Below, in pieces: positions 1 to 7,972 of a stretch of 13,895 bases of DNA. The stretch comes from Cymbomonas tetramitiformis (lineage: Eukaryota; Chlorophyta; Pyramimonadophyceae; Pyramimonadales; Pyramimonadaceae), in contig LGRX02016036.1 of NCBI GenBank assembly GCA_001247695.2, forward strand, positions 1 to 13,895, read 5' to 3'. Positions within the stretch are counted from its first letter, which is position 1. The number at the start of each line of letters is the position of its first letter. The notes beneath the pieces were generated by a model. It saw nothing but the letters and a program-made list of their open reading frames with translations, made no database searches and was not told where the DNA came from. A program made the position numbers and the translations under genes.

Positions 1-364
1 GTGAGATGCGCAGGCCCTGAGGATGTCGGGGCATGCAGGGGCGAAGGCCGTGAGATGCGCAGGCCCTGAGGATGTCGGGGCATGCAGGCGCGAAGGCCGT
101 GAGATGCGCAGGCCCTGAGGAGGTCGGGGCATGCAGGTGCGAAGGCCGTGAGATGCGCAGGCCCTGAGGATGTCGGGGCATGCAGGCGTGACGGCCGTGA
201 GATGCGCAGGCCCTGAGGATGTCGGGGCATGCAGGGGCGAAGGCCGTGAGATGCGCAGGCCCTGAGGATGTCGGGGCATGCAGGCGTGAAGGCCGTGAGA
301 TGCGCAGGCCCTGAGGATGTCGGGGCATGCAGGCGTGAAGGCCGTGAGATGCGCAGGCCCTGAG
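1..364. repeat. 49-bp GC-rich minisatellite, about 7.4 copies
   Basis: Near-identical units begin at 1, 50, 99, 148, 197, 246 and 295, with a partial copy from 344. Each starts GTGAGATGCGCAGGCCCTGA and continues through a GGATGTCGGGGCATGCAGG segment. Variation is limited to a few positions, for example GGGGCGAAG, GGCGTGAAG or GGTGCGAAG near the unit end and one GAGGAGG in place of GAGGATG. The array runs off the left edge, so its true size is unknown. The last partial copy leads directly into the TTTTGCAG that ends at 373, so the array probably lies at the 3' end of an intron. No spacer/repeat structure is present, so this is not a CRISPR array. Confidence 0.95.
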
Positions 365-373
365 GTTTTGCAG

Positions 374-524
374 GCACTCTTCTCGGAGGATTCTTGTCGG
401 AACGATGGTTGGGAAAGTCGGAGCCAATGTCCGACACAGAGCTGAGCACAGCATCTTTGTCCAAATATAAACAGTTTATCGACCAATGGGGAGGATGGGA
501 GCTCTTTCAGCAGTTGTTAAAAGC
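374..524 (+). CDS. Probable internal exon of an aldo/keto reductase family gene (partial gene)
   Basis: Read from a split codon (GC at 374-375, then ACT), this stretch is open and encodes peptides such as TLLGGFLSERWLG, LSKYKQFIDQ and GGWELFQQLLK. The GG-F-L-(S/T)-E-x-(W/Y)-LG pattern, followed by a KYKxxID and a GGWxLFQxLL segment, resembles part of the barrel of a subgroup of NAD(P)H-linked aldo/keto reductases. These enzymes reduce carbonyls or oxidise alcohols in the cytosol or plastid. It is preceded by TTTTGCAG (366-373), a plausible acceptor, and followed by GTGCAG at 525, a plausible donor. The exon would be 151 bp. A first base G from the previous exon would complete a Gly codon. No upstream or downstream exon was recognised in the window: the left side is minisatellite and the right side satellite plus retroelement. 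The family match is from memory of the motif pattern, and the splice sites are inferred. It could be an exon relic. Confidence 0.55.
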
Positions 525-731
525 GTGCAGTGTGGTACCACCCCGCGCCCACCACTGTGACGAATGACCCACCTATTGACTGTCCAGGGGTCCCATGAGC
601 AACGGCATTGCTGCATGAATGTCCACGTGCGTCAATATGCTATATGACTGTGCAGCGGGTCCCCTAAGCGTGGATCTCCTTGCACGGCTGTCAGGGGTTG
701 CTGGTAGCGCCTCCGGCCCAGAGCCCAGGGC
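525..731. repeat. Left block of a degenerate 39-40-bp satellite; presumed intron or intergenic DNA
   Basis: From about 573 a diverged repeat can be followed by its GCATG/GCACGG anchor at 613, 652 and 692 (steps of 39 and 40). Each anchor is preceded by a GGTCCC..GAGC/AAGC.. segment, for example GGTCCCCTAAGCGTGGATCT. The same satellite resumes on the far side of the retroelement (about 9085 onward). The next anchor would fall at about 731, exactly where the retroelement begins. Bases 525-572 show nothing recognisable. Confidence 0.7.
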
Positions 732-1315
732 TTCACAATTAAGACTAAAAGGGTTAATTAAGGTTATTGTGGCAACAATTTCCCCCCTAGCTTGCTGCAT
801 TAATTTAGGGCTTGGAACTGGGGAAAAAAAATGAGCCAAAAAGCTCTTGATTCCATTGAGAACTCAGGCCTGAGTGTCTCAAGTTCCGAAGCCGGGTCAC
901 AACAAGCTAGGACCAAACACAAAGAATGACATCTCTGTCACACATGAGAAATGCACCGGAGTAGAGCCCTTAGATGAAGGGTGATGACACTCACTCGAGT
1001 CGTTGTGATGAGATGCATTCTGTTTTATCCACAACTTGGCTAAGTTGGGGGAGTGAGGCCTCACAGCAAGACCACGTCGATGTGAAGATGAGTGATGACA
1101 CATTCCCAACCTCTGGTTGGTGGATGAATGCATTTGGGATTCCTTTTAGATCCTACGGGAGTAGGATTGGCTAGCCTCCATTTCTAGGAACTAGAAATGA
1201 TAGGACCAAGGGATTTGCAGCTCACTCTTTGATGAGCCGCAAAGTGTACCTGTTTCTTGCTACACTAGTGGAGGCAGAAAAGTAAATATTTCAACCTGAC
1301 TAGTGCACCAGATTT
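732..1315 (+). repeat. A1: left split direct repeat of the PAT-like element
   Basis: It is identical in length (584 bp, no indels, constant offset of 7,458) to A2 at 8190-8773. By eye the two copies differ at six positions, including G958 versus T, TCCACAAC versus TCCATAAC, GCCTCC versus GCCACC, AAGGGATT versus AAGCAATT, and AGCCGC versus AGCGGC. It starts TTCACAATTAAGACTAAAAG and ends GTGCACCAGATTT. It has a short purine tract (GGGGAAAAAAAA) and two consecutive perfect hairpins near 1150-1199. It presumably carries the 5' end of the transcript and recombinase-binding sequence, but no promoter motif can be defended. Confidence 0.93.
1150..1199. other. Twin perfect hairpins inside repeat A1 (and again at 8608-8657 in A2)
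   Basis: ATCCTAC / GTAGGAT (1150-1156 and 1161-1167) form a 7-bp stem with a GGGA loop. Eleven bases later, CATTTCTAG / CTAGAAATG (1179-1187 and 1191-1199) form a 9-bp stem with a GAA loop. Both stems are unchanged in A2. One of the few A1/A2 differences (T versus A) falls in the linker. Function is unknown; a recombinase or replication signal is only a guess. Confidence 0.6.
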
Positions 1316-2983
1316 GTTCCTTTGGATCAACGAGGACTCCCTGGAGTTCTCTTTTTCATCTTTAACACTGGCTTCAAGCAGCGAGACAGAATTGGAATTT
1401 TCGAGGTCTGCTATCCGTGCAGCCCGGTCATTCACTAACTTTGCAGCTCATTCCGACGTTGCAGAGGTCTACAACAACCTCAAGGAGAAATTGTCTGCTC
1501 CTAACCCTTTCTTTTCTCCACACCATTGGAGATTTTGCCCAAAAGGCAATTTCCACCATTGCTGTTGCTCTTGCTCACCGAGGAGATATTTTTGCCCGTG
1601 CACATCCTGCACAAACAAATCTTCTTTCTGCAATTTTGCAGCCCTAGTTGACCATTGCAACACCCCCCCGAAAAAGGACATCTACATCGACGGGGAGAAT
1701 ATCACCGGGGAGTTCAGTGCCGTGCAGCATTACCTTTTCCTGTGGATTCTGGCAGAGTCTACGGACGAGTACACTACCAACTTAATCTACGGGTTGGCCT
1801 TTAACGGACCTCTTTGCAGACATCTGGCACGACGTGGTGGACATGACTTCATTTCCGAATGTCAAGGCCTTGCTCGACTACACCGGGAAGCTGGGCAAAC
1901 TGAAACTTGGGTCGACGGCGTCGGCCCTAACCCACCAGAAGGCCGTGCTAGTCGAGGCGAAGAAGTTCCTTGGTTCCGTGGTTCGCGGACCTCACGGAGG
2001 ACCGACAGCAACAGATGCTGAAGGTGCTCGTGGAGCCGGTGGGACGGCTGTTCCACCAGACTCAAAACGGGACTCGGCTGATGCTGGGACCGACGACGGT
2101 CATTCCGAAGCCAAGCGCCACTGCTGTCCAAGCAGGGGTCATCCGTAAGGCTTTTCTCGCGCGAACTGTACGCGCAGCCGAGGCTTTGGCTGCGACGTGG
2201 GAGAAGGAGCAGGAGGACGAGGAACCATTCCATTCGTCCGAGGAGGAGGATGGCGATTCTCCACCAAGAAGGAAACGGCCGGCACCGCAGTCCCCGGAAC
2301 CGGCCAAGGCGAAGAAGTGCGAGGCGGCATGTCGCCCGCTTCTTCCCGCAAACGCGCGAAAGCAATGTCGCGCGTCAGAAGGGCGTACCGCGCGGTAATG
2401 CCCATTCTGCGAGCAGTGGAAGGCGTTCCACACGCTTTTGGGGACGAGTTGGAGTGGAACATCCGCCCTGAAGCATGCCCGGAGCTGGCCAAGCTCCGCG
2501 TGGATGAGGGCGATATGGCGACTCTCGACGACCTGGAGAACGCGCGGGGAGTGAAGAGCGCAGCCATAAACGACTACGTAGCTTTCTTGCGGGGATCGGC
2601 GGTGGTGTGGCACGCACACTTACGCAAGTGCCCAGATGTAAATCTGAGCGGGTTGGCAGACCCGCGGAAAGAAACCTGGGTTGACGCGGTGCAGAGCGTG
2701 ACCAAGAACCTGCGGTTCGAGGATTTGACGGAAGCGCCGACACCGTCGACTACACCGAACAACGACACCTTAATGAAGGACGCGAACGTCATGAAGGCAG
2801 CCGACAAGCTGTTCAAGGGTGACTACTTCGCGGCTGACGTCGTCCCGCATGCGACAGGTGCGGTTGGAGCCCTTAACGTGGCGTTAGGGCCACTGCGAGG
2901 ACTGGACTTGACACTCCTGCAACCTGTGGAGGCGTCGTCGGAATTCCGGGAGTGCTTCCAAGCTTAAGACGGACGGGTATTAA

Positions 2984-2997
2984 CCCCTATGGAGCGG
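2984..2997 (+). repeat. Left terminal inverted repeat of the piggyBac-type element
   Basis: CCCCTATGGAGCGG is a perfect reverse complement of 3800-3813 and is preceded by TTAA at 2980-2983. Confidence 0.88.
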
Positions 2998-2998
2998 T

Positions 2999-3018
2999 TT
3001 GTACCGTATACGGTACAA
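2999..3018. repeat. 20-bp perfect palindrome, subterminal in the piggyBac-type element
   Basis: TTGTACCGTATACGGTACAA is self-complementary over its full length. A partial copy, GGTACCGTATACC, lies near the other end at 3737-3749. Paired subterminal motifs of this kind can be transposase-binding sites; that role is inferred. Confidence 0.65.
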
Positions 3019-3799
3019 CCACTTCAAACTCTAAGCTTGGATTCATTTCTCAGCCCGATAGCACTTGTCGGAATCGGCCATACAAGCTTCGCGCACCCGT
3101 TGCAATAGGTATATATAATACTCAACAATTTATTCTACACATATACTTAGTATATATATCTCACCCAAGGGCAATTTTGTTGTAATAAAATCCCCAAAGT
3201 TGCTTATTTCTAGGCATGAAATTTGGGTCAAAAGTATCTTAAAGTGTGTAAAATCGAGGTGTAGATGCCATTCATCGACAAGAATTTGTTGGTTCAGTGA
3301 CCACTATCATATAAAATGACCATGCACCTCATATGGGCAATACTTACTTTCCCAATAGTCGATTTCCCCCGAAAACACACAATATGGCCTTAAGTATGGA
3401 AAACATTTGACAAATGATATTTTTTCGTTATTTTTTTAATGTTTTTTTCACCTTATTGCTTGAATATCTCGATGTATTAGTGCGTTTAACTACAGCCACC
3501 ATTACCAATTTCAAGGCAAAAGTAAAGGCGAATGTTTTATAGTCGAGGTGCGACCTAATACTCGAATAAGCAGTTGTGAGAACTGATTTTTGACACTTTT
3601 GATTGCTGGAAAACGTGTTTTTTGGCTTGTATATCACCGATATATCGTCGTATATATAATGCGATCATGTATTCTATAGATCAAAATCACTTTATAGGAG
3701 TTATGGAACATGTAACGAATCACCCACAATTACCAAGGTACCGTATACCGTGAAAACGGCACTTTTTGTGAAACTAGTGCTTTTGGCAAAAAATTCCAT

Positions 3800-3813
3800 C
3801 CGCTCCATAGGGG
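3800..3813 (-). repeat. Right terminal inverted repeat of the piggyBac-type element
   Basis: CCGCTCCATAGGGG is a perfect inverse of 2984-2997 and is followed by TTAA at 3814-3817. Confidence 0.88.
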
Positions 3814-4320
3814 TTAACGCGACCCCCGAAACAGTACTCGAAGGACGAGTTCGGTTACCGCTTACTGCAGTTCGCCAGATCGATGCCGGACTCCTACGAA
3901 CGCGAGGTCCACTTTTACCATATGTACGTGCTCGACATGTTTGGTAAAATGGAAGCCTACGACGTCCGGTGCCTTGTCGAATACGATAGGTTTCTTCGAC
4001 AGAGGATGGCCGTGGGGTTCATCGAGACGTGGAACCCCGACCTACTACACCCGACATGGATGCGTTTTATCCAGGGGCGTACTGAGTCTGGATAGCCTAC
4101 TTCGAAGTCTGGTGGGAAGTAGCGGACGGAGAAGACATCGCCGTCTCCGAAAACTGTGAGCAAAATCCACTGCTGCTACCAGTGGAATGCGGGGAAATGC
4201 ACGAAGAAACCGTGCAAGTTTCCACACGTCTGTTCTACCTGTGGGGGCGACCACTGGAAGAAGGACAAGGCCTGCAAGGCCTGACTGGCGAGCCCGGGGG
4301 AGGCCTCTCCCGGGACACGC

Positions 4321-6567
4321 GTGTGCTCCGCCCTGCGAGCTGAAGGGCGGAGATATGACACGAAACTGAGGGTGACGTGGCACCCGCAGCTGGTACAACA
4401 CTGGCCTCCTCGCGAACGAGCTGTACCCGTGCTCGATGAGGAGGAGGACGTCGAATTTATCGAGAGGACTTCTCGATACGGGTCTTCGACGAGGGACACC
4501 ATGGAGATGGTCGGTGACGCGTGTGACACGGACCAGGTTTCTCCAGGTGTGACAGGTGACCTCGACCCTGTTTCTTCCTCACCGCTTTCTCCCCTGAACG
4601 GTCGCGACTGCGAACAGACACTTACGGGTTTCCAGGAGCGGGGCCCACTGCCTGATTGGAACTTTCCACATGTTTACTCTGCTGAAGGGGAGTTCCTGAA
4701 CCCGTGTGAGGTGTTGGGGGAGAGTGTTTGGTCGAAACCGGAGTTTAATATGAGATCGGAGGTTTTTGGCGAATTGCTTTCGTCATGGCAGGATCGGTGG
4801 TCAGGGATTGATCTGAGTGCTCACGGTGTGTCTCTTGCTGCGCTGAATGAATTCAAGTCGGCGACTGAGGCGATTGGCGCGGCAGTTCCCGTTGTTACGG
4901 AACGCGCGCACAGGTGGGCAATGGTGTTTCAGGACGATCCGTGTGTGGACGCGTTGGTTAGGTCTGTGTCCGTGGGTGCGGGGTGGAAGTTTGACCTTGA
5001 CGCAGTTTGTATGACGGGAAAGAACTACGTGCGCGAAGGTTTTGAACACAAAGTTGATGCGCTACACAGCGAGGAATTGAAACACAGACGCGTGGTCCCA
5101 ATCCTGGAGTCATGCGCCGGCGCGACACATGGTGTTGGGGTGGTCGACAAGGACCATTCTAACTTTGAAAAGGTCAGGGTGGTTCACAACTACTCTGAAG
5201 GGGATGACATGTCGGTAAATTCTGCGACGGAAATTCCCGAGCAGAAGTGGCGATCGGTGACGGATGCTTTGGCCTTTCTGAGGCCCAAGTATTTCATGAT
5301 TAAGGTTGACGTTAAGAGCGTGTACCGACACTTGCCAATCGCGCTCCAATATTTGAAGTTCCACACTTACAGGTGGAACGGCGTGGTTGCTGACCTCCGG
5401 TTCCCTTTTGGGCATCGGGCTGTCCCTGGTAAGTTTCATGAGGTGACAACCGCACTGGTGAGATTCATGCGGGGTCACGGGTTTTCCGCGACGGTGGGAT
5501 TTTTAGATGACTTTTGGTGCGTCTGTGAGACAGAAGCCCAAGCCCAGCAGGCTCTCTTACTGCTCCAAGATGTTTTGGAGTTTCTGGGATTAGATGTCGC
5601 TTGGGACAAGTGTGCGACTCCTGGGCAAGATGAAGTTTTCTTAGGGGTTCGTCTGTGTACCAATGGTGATGGAGAGGGCACGGTTTCGGCTAGCATGCCA
5701 CCTGCCAAGTGTGAGAGATTGCGCCAAACTGCATTGAAGCTCGCCACGGAAGGGTGGTGCGCAAGGAAGGACCTGGAAAGGTTCATGGGGCAGTTGGCTT
5801 TTGCGTCACGATTGGTTCGGGGCCTCTCTCTGTTGCGTGTCAAGGACAAGTGGTTGAAGATTTCGGGGGGAGCGAAGTTTGATTTCCGCTTTGTGGCGGA
5901 CTGCCTGGCCTTGTACAATGGGCAACAGGTGGTCCTCTCAAGGAGGGTGGTGAAACCGTCTCATTTTTCAGTGGATGCTTCCACGGGGACGGGGATGGGG
6001 GGTTTCCTGGATGGGAAGTACTTCGTTGTGAGCTGGTTGGACTTGATGGCCATGCCCCAGGAGGTGTTCTACCCGTTCCGAGACCGGGCGTCCTCCCAGA
6101 TTAACTACCTGGAACTCTTCTCGGTTTTCTGGGCCCTGTCGCTCTGGGGGGAAGACCTCCGTGGGCTCACGGTGGTCCTCATCACTAACAACACTCCTAC
6201 CAAAGGGATGTTGGAGAAGTGGAGATGTACCCCAGACTTCCGGAAACTGCTCAGGAGGATCTTCCAGCAGTGTGTCGCTTTTGATGTGAGGCTCATTGTG
6301 GAGTGGGTTCCCTCGAAAGTGAACCAATTTGCGGATGCCCTGAGTAGGAAGGAGATGAGTTTGTTTTTTGAGTTACACCGGGAGTGGAAGACCTCCTGCA
6401 TTTGGAGGAAGGACCGGCATGACTGGATGTTGTTTGCGGAGGTGTTTGCCCGGTTGGACAAGAGGTTCGGTCCTTTCTCGGTGGATGCGTGTTGTGATGC
6501 CTTTGGCGCCAACAAGCAGACATTGGTGTGTTGGACAATCAGGCAAGACTGCACCAAAATGGACTAG
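4321..6567 (+). CDS. Reverse transcriptase / RNase H of the PAT-like element (start of MT-like domain at its end)
   Basis: This frame is open from just after the gag TGA (4285) to TAG at 6565-6567. The first ATG is at 4501, so the true start is undecided: it may be read through from gag or start at 4501. The RT fold is visible. VDKDHSNFEKVRVVHNYS (about 5143-5196) corresponds to the substrate-binding fingers, KVDVKSVYRH (Asp at 5308-5310) holds the first catalytic Asp, and FLDD (5500-5511) stands for the YxDD box. RNase H follows: SVDAS (about 5971), INYLELF with its Glu, and VNQFADALSR with the last Asp. The third acidic position, normally DN in this family, reads TNN. Codon 6187-6189 is AAC, an Asp-to-Asn change one G-to-A away from GAC, which may disable RNase H. 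FGPFSVDACCDAFGANKQ (about 6466) begins the MT-like domain, cut by the TAG. The role is copying the element RNA to DNA. Confidence 0.85.
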   Translation: MCSALRAEGRRYDTKLRVTWHPQLVQHWPPRERAVPVLDEEEDVEFIERTSRYGSSTRDTMEMVGDACDTDQVSPGVTGDLDPVSSSPLSPLNGRDCEQTLTGFQERGPLPDWNFPHVYSAEGEFLNPCEVLGESVWSKPEFNMRSEVFGELLSSWQDRWSGIDLSAHGVSLAALNEFKSATEAIGAAVPVVTERAHRWAMVFQDDPCVDALVRSVSVGAGWKFDLDAVCMTGKNYVREGFEHKVDALHSEELKHRRVVPILESCAGATHGVGVVDKDHSNFEKVRVVHNYSEGDDMSVNSATEIPEQKWRSVTDALAFLRPKYFMIKVDVKSVYRHLPIALQYLKFHTYRWNGVVADLRFPFGHRAVPGKFHEVTTALVRFMRGHGFSATVGFLDDFWCVCETEAQAQQALLLLQDVLEFLGLDVAWDKCATPGQDEVFLGVRLCTNGDGEGTVSASMPPAKCERLRQTALKLATEGWCARKDLERFMGQLAFASRLVRGLSLLRVKDKWLKISGGAKFDFRFVADCLALYNGQQVVLSRRVVKPSHFSVDASTGTGMGGFLDGKYFVVSWLDLMAMPQEVFYPFRDRASSQINYLELFSVFWALSLWGEDLRGLTVVLITNNTPTKGMLEKWRCTPDFRKLLRRIFQQCVAFDVRLIVEWVPSKVNQFADALSRKEMSLFFELHREWKTSCIWRKDRHDWMLFAEVFARLDKRFGPFSVDACCDAFGANKQTLVCWTIRQDCTKMD

Positions 6568-6879
6568 GCAGGGCACACAGCATGGTGCAGCCCACCTTTC
6601 TCTTACATTTTGGCAATTTCGCTTCACTTCTTGGAGTGCAAGAGGCGCCAGAATGTGGGAACCTCTGCCTGTTTTGTGATCCCGGTTTGGCCTTCGGCCG
6701 ACTTCTACAAGTTCATTGTGGCAAGGCCCGGTGTGTTCTTCCCCGTAGAGCGCTTTGAAGCTGAGACGGATCTCTTCTCAGCTTTTGACTGTTTCGGGAG
6801 CAACCGACAGTTTTATGGGCCTACGAGGTGGCCGGTTGTTATTTACCGAGTGCCACCGTGTTTCATTCCACTTGACTAA
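6568..6879 (+). pseudogene. Remainder of the DIRS/PAT methyltransferase-like domain, separated by a stop
   Basis: Translation continues in the same frame after TAG 6565 with AGHTAWCSPPFSYI (SPPF at 6589-6600), then VGTSACFVIPVWPSADFY and PGVFFPVERFE. It ends at TAA 6877-6879. In DIRS and PAT elements this block, with an (N/S)PP(F/W) box and a PxWPS/PxWPGQ box, follows RNase H and has been compared to Dam-type adenine methyltransferases. Its function there is unproven. At the TAG the family usually has a Trp before the S/A-G segment, so TGG-to-TAG is the likely change. The TAA at 6877 would be a Gln codon before a C-to-T change, after which the frame runs on into the recombinase. Confidence 0.7.
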
Positions 6880-6906
6880 CCGGGGAAGAGTGCTGCAGAT
6901 CAAGAA

Positions 6907-7914
6907 ATGAAGGATTTGGAGGACGGCATGGCCCACTTCACTGTGAATGCGGTGGCCTGCAACACCCGCTCCTCCTACGAGACGGGAGGTAAGCAATTTT
7001 GCAGATTTGCAGTTTGGGTGGACCGAGGTCCGGCCTTCCCGGCCTCGGAACATTTCCTTGCCTTGTGGTCCACTTTCCTGGCTAGGACTGTGAAGTACAC
7101 CACGGTGAAGGCATATTTGTCTGCAGTGAGGAGCCTTCATCTTGATCTGGGTTACACCCTGCCGGAGTTCGAAGATATGAAGAATCTTCGCCGGACCCTT
7201 CGGGGAATCAAGAGGTTGAAGGGTAATCCTAAGCACAAGAAGTTGGGCATTGGCCCGGCCGAACTTGTGCGCATTTATTTCTCGGGGGAGGTTGATCTCT
7301 CGAGGGAAAATGACCTGTTCTGTTGGACGGGGTGCCTCCTGGCATTCGGGGGCTGTTTCAGGAAGGCCAACATCACGGCCAAGAAACAAAACTGCTTCTC
7401 AAAGTCCAGTGTCATGACCAAGGGGTCTGTGAAGTTCACCGGCAAGGAGCAGATGGAGGTGGCCACCTCTTTCTCAAAAACTAAGCAGTTTTCTGAGAGG
7501 CAACACAAAGTCTTGTTCCAAACGGTAAGGTACTCAGCCTTTTGCGTTGTGACCCTTGCTAGGAAGGCAATGACCCTGAACAGGTTGCCGGGAGGCCTGA
7601 AAGCCCCCCTGTTGTGCTACAACAAGGTGGGGGGACAACAGGTTGCCCTCACGCATTCAATGTTTGATCACTGGTTACGGGACAAGTTGAAAACTGCAGG
7701 CATGCAGCCTGAGTTGTACTCAGGGCACTCATTTAGGCGAGGGGCGGCTACCCTTGCCTTTGCTGAGAGGATGCCTAGAAACCTAGTTAAACACCGGGGG
7801 GACTGGGTGTCGGATGCAGTTGATGAGTACCATGAAATGACCATGGAGCAGCGCTTGGCCATCCCGAAGCTGGTCTCCGATTCCATGGCGGCCGCTGTGG
7901 AGGCCAGACACTAG
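6907..7914 (+). CDS. Tyrosine recombinase (YR) of the PAT-like element
   Basis: This is a 335-aa ORF. The N-terminal part (about residues 10-110) looks like a SAM-like core-binding domain: NTRSSYETGGKQFCRF, then YTTVKAYLSAVRSLH. The catalytic domain follows. GGCFRKANI supplies the first Arg (codon 7360-7362). HSFRRGAATLA supplies the His-x-x-Arg pair (His 7726-7728, Arg 7735-7737). HRGDWVSDAV supplies the His/Trp position, and DEYHEMT the nucleophilic Tyr (7828-7830). All expected residues are present and the ORF is undamaged. It would insert the circular cDNA by site-specific-like recombination, which explains the absence of target duplications. It is in the same frame as the RT ORF and is separated from it by the TAA at 6877 and nine codons. 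The ATG at 6907 is the first in frame, though translation as part of a polyprotein is possible. Confidence 0.88.
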   Translation: MKDLEDGMAHFTVNAVACNTRSSYETGGKQFCRFAVWVDRGPAFPASEHFLALWSTFLARTVKYTTVKAYLSAVRSLHLDLGYTLPEFEDMKNLRRTLRGIKRLKGNPKHKKLGIGPAELVRIYFSGEVDLSRENDLFCWTGCLLAFGGCFRKANITAKKQNCFSKSSVMTKGSVKFTGKEQMEVATSFSKTKQFSERQHKVLFQTVRYSAFCVVTLARKAMTLNRLPGGLKAPLLCYNKVGGQQVALTHSMFDHWLRDKLKTAGMQPELYSGHSFRRGAATLAFAERMPRNLVKHRGDWVSDAVDEYHEMTMEQRLAIPKLVSDSMAAAVEARH

Positions 7915-7972
7915 TTCCAGCGCGGATGGGTAGTCTAGTCTAGTTTCCTTGACTTGGCAAAGCACTGTGTGT

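Larger units (their letters stand above)
2984..3813. mobile_element. Non-autonomous piggyBac-type element (MITE-like), inserted in gag
   Basis: The insert is 830 bp and AT-rich, unlike the GC-rich gag on either side. It is bounded by perfect 14-bp inverted ends: CCCCTATGGAGCGG at 2984-2997 and its complement at 3800-3813. It is flanked by TTAA on both sides (2980-2983 and 3814-3817). TTAA duplication with termini beginning CCC is the hallmark of piggyBac superfamily elements. No transposase-like ORF is present; short ORFs inside look random. Subterminal sequence is also related in inverted form: a perfect palindrome at 2999-3018 and a matching GTACCGTATACCG at 3738-3750. The insertion plus one TTAA adds 834 bp, a multiple of three, so the gag frame is the same on both sides, although the insert itself contains stops. 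Confidence 0.85.
1316..4284 (+). pseudogene. Gag-like region with C-terminal zinc-binding cluster, frameshifted and interrupted
   Basis: Coding character changes frame several times in the first half: about 1316-1505 (phase 0), 1505-1645 (phase 1), 1645-1800 (phase 0), 1800-1975 (phase 1), 1975-2320 (phase 2), then phase 1 to the end. Recognisable stretches include an acidic segment with EEEDGDS followed by a basic PPRRKRP patch near 2250. From about 2345 the frame stays constant across the nested 834-bp insertion. It resumes at 3817 and continues through a helical segment (FHMYVLDMFGKME-like, about 3920) to a zinc cluster at 4171-4278. That cluster reads C-x7-C-x4-C-x3-H, then C-x2-C-x3-H-x6-C, as at the end of DIRS-type gag proteins. 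In-frame stops are TAA 2965, TAG 4093, TAG 4120 and the terminal TGA 4282. The first three are each one C-to-T step from a Gln codon. The start codon cannot be decided. The role would be nucleic-acid binding and particle formation. Confidence 0.72.

Noticed and set aside
1..364. CRISPR-like regular repeats
   Set aside because: Units are contiguous, with no variable spacers, and the window is eukaryotic in character.
897..1174. Short ORFs in the A repeats (also 8355-8632)
   Set aside because: Overlapping ORFs on both strands without motifs; they are duplicated only because the A repeat is duplicated.
1862..2743. Long minus-strand ORFs over the gag region
   Set aside because: Arg/Ser/Pro-rich shadows of the GC-rich plus-strand coding sequence.
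3428..3637. 69-aa minus-strand ORF inside the AT-rich insert
   Set aside because: Low-complexity Lys/Ser/Asn composition, no motif; expected by chance in AT-rich DNA.
2345..6879. Alternative nuclear code with TAA/TAG read as Gln (as in some ciliates and ulvophyte algae)
   Set aside because: Five of six internal stops are TAR, but the 748-codon RT ORF uses CAA/CAG for its many Gln and has no internal TAR, the YR ORF ends at TAG, and TAG 6565 better fits Trp. Decay is simpler.
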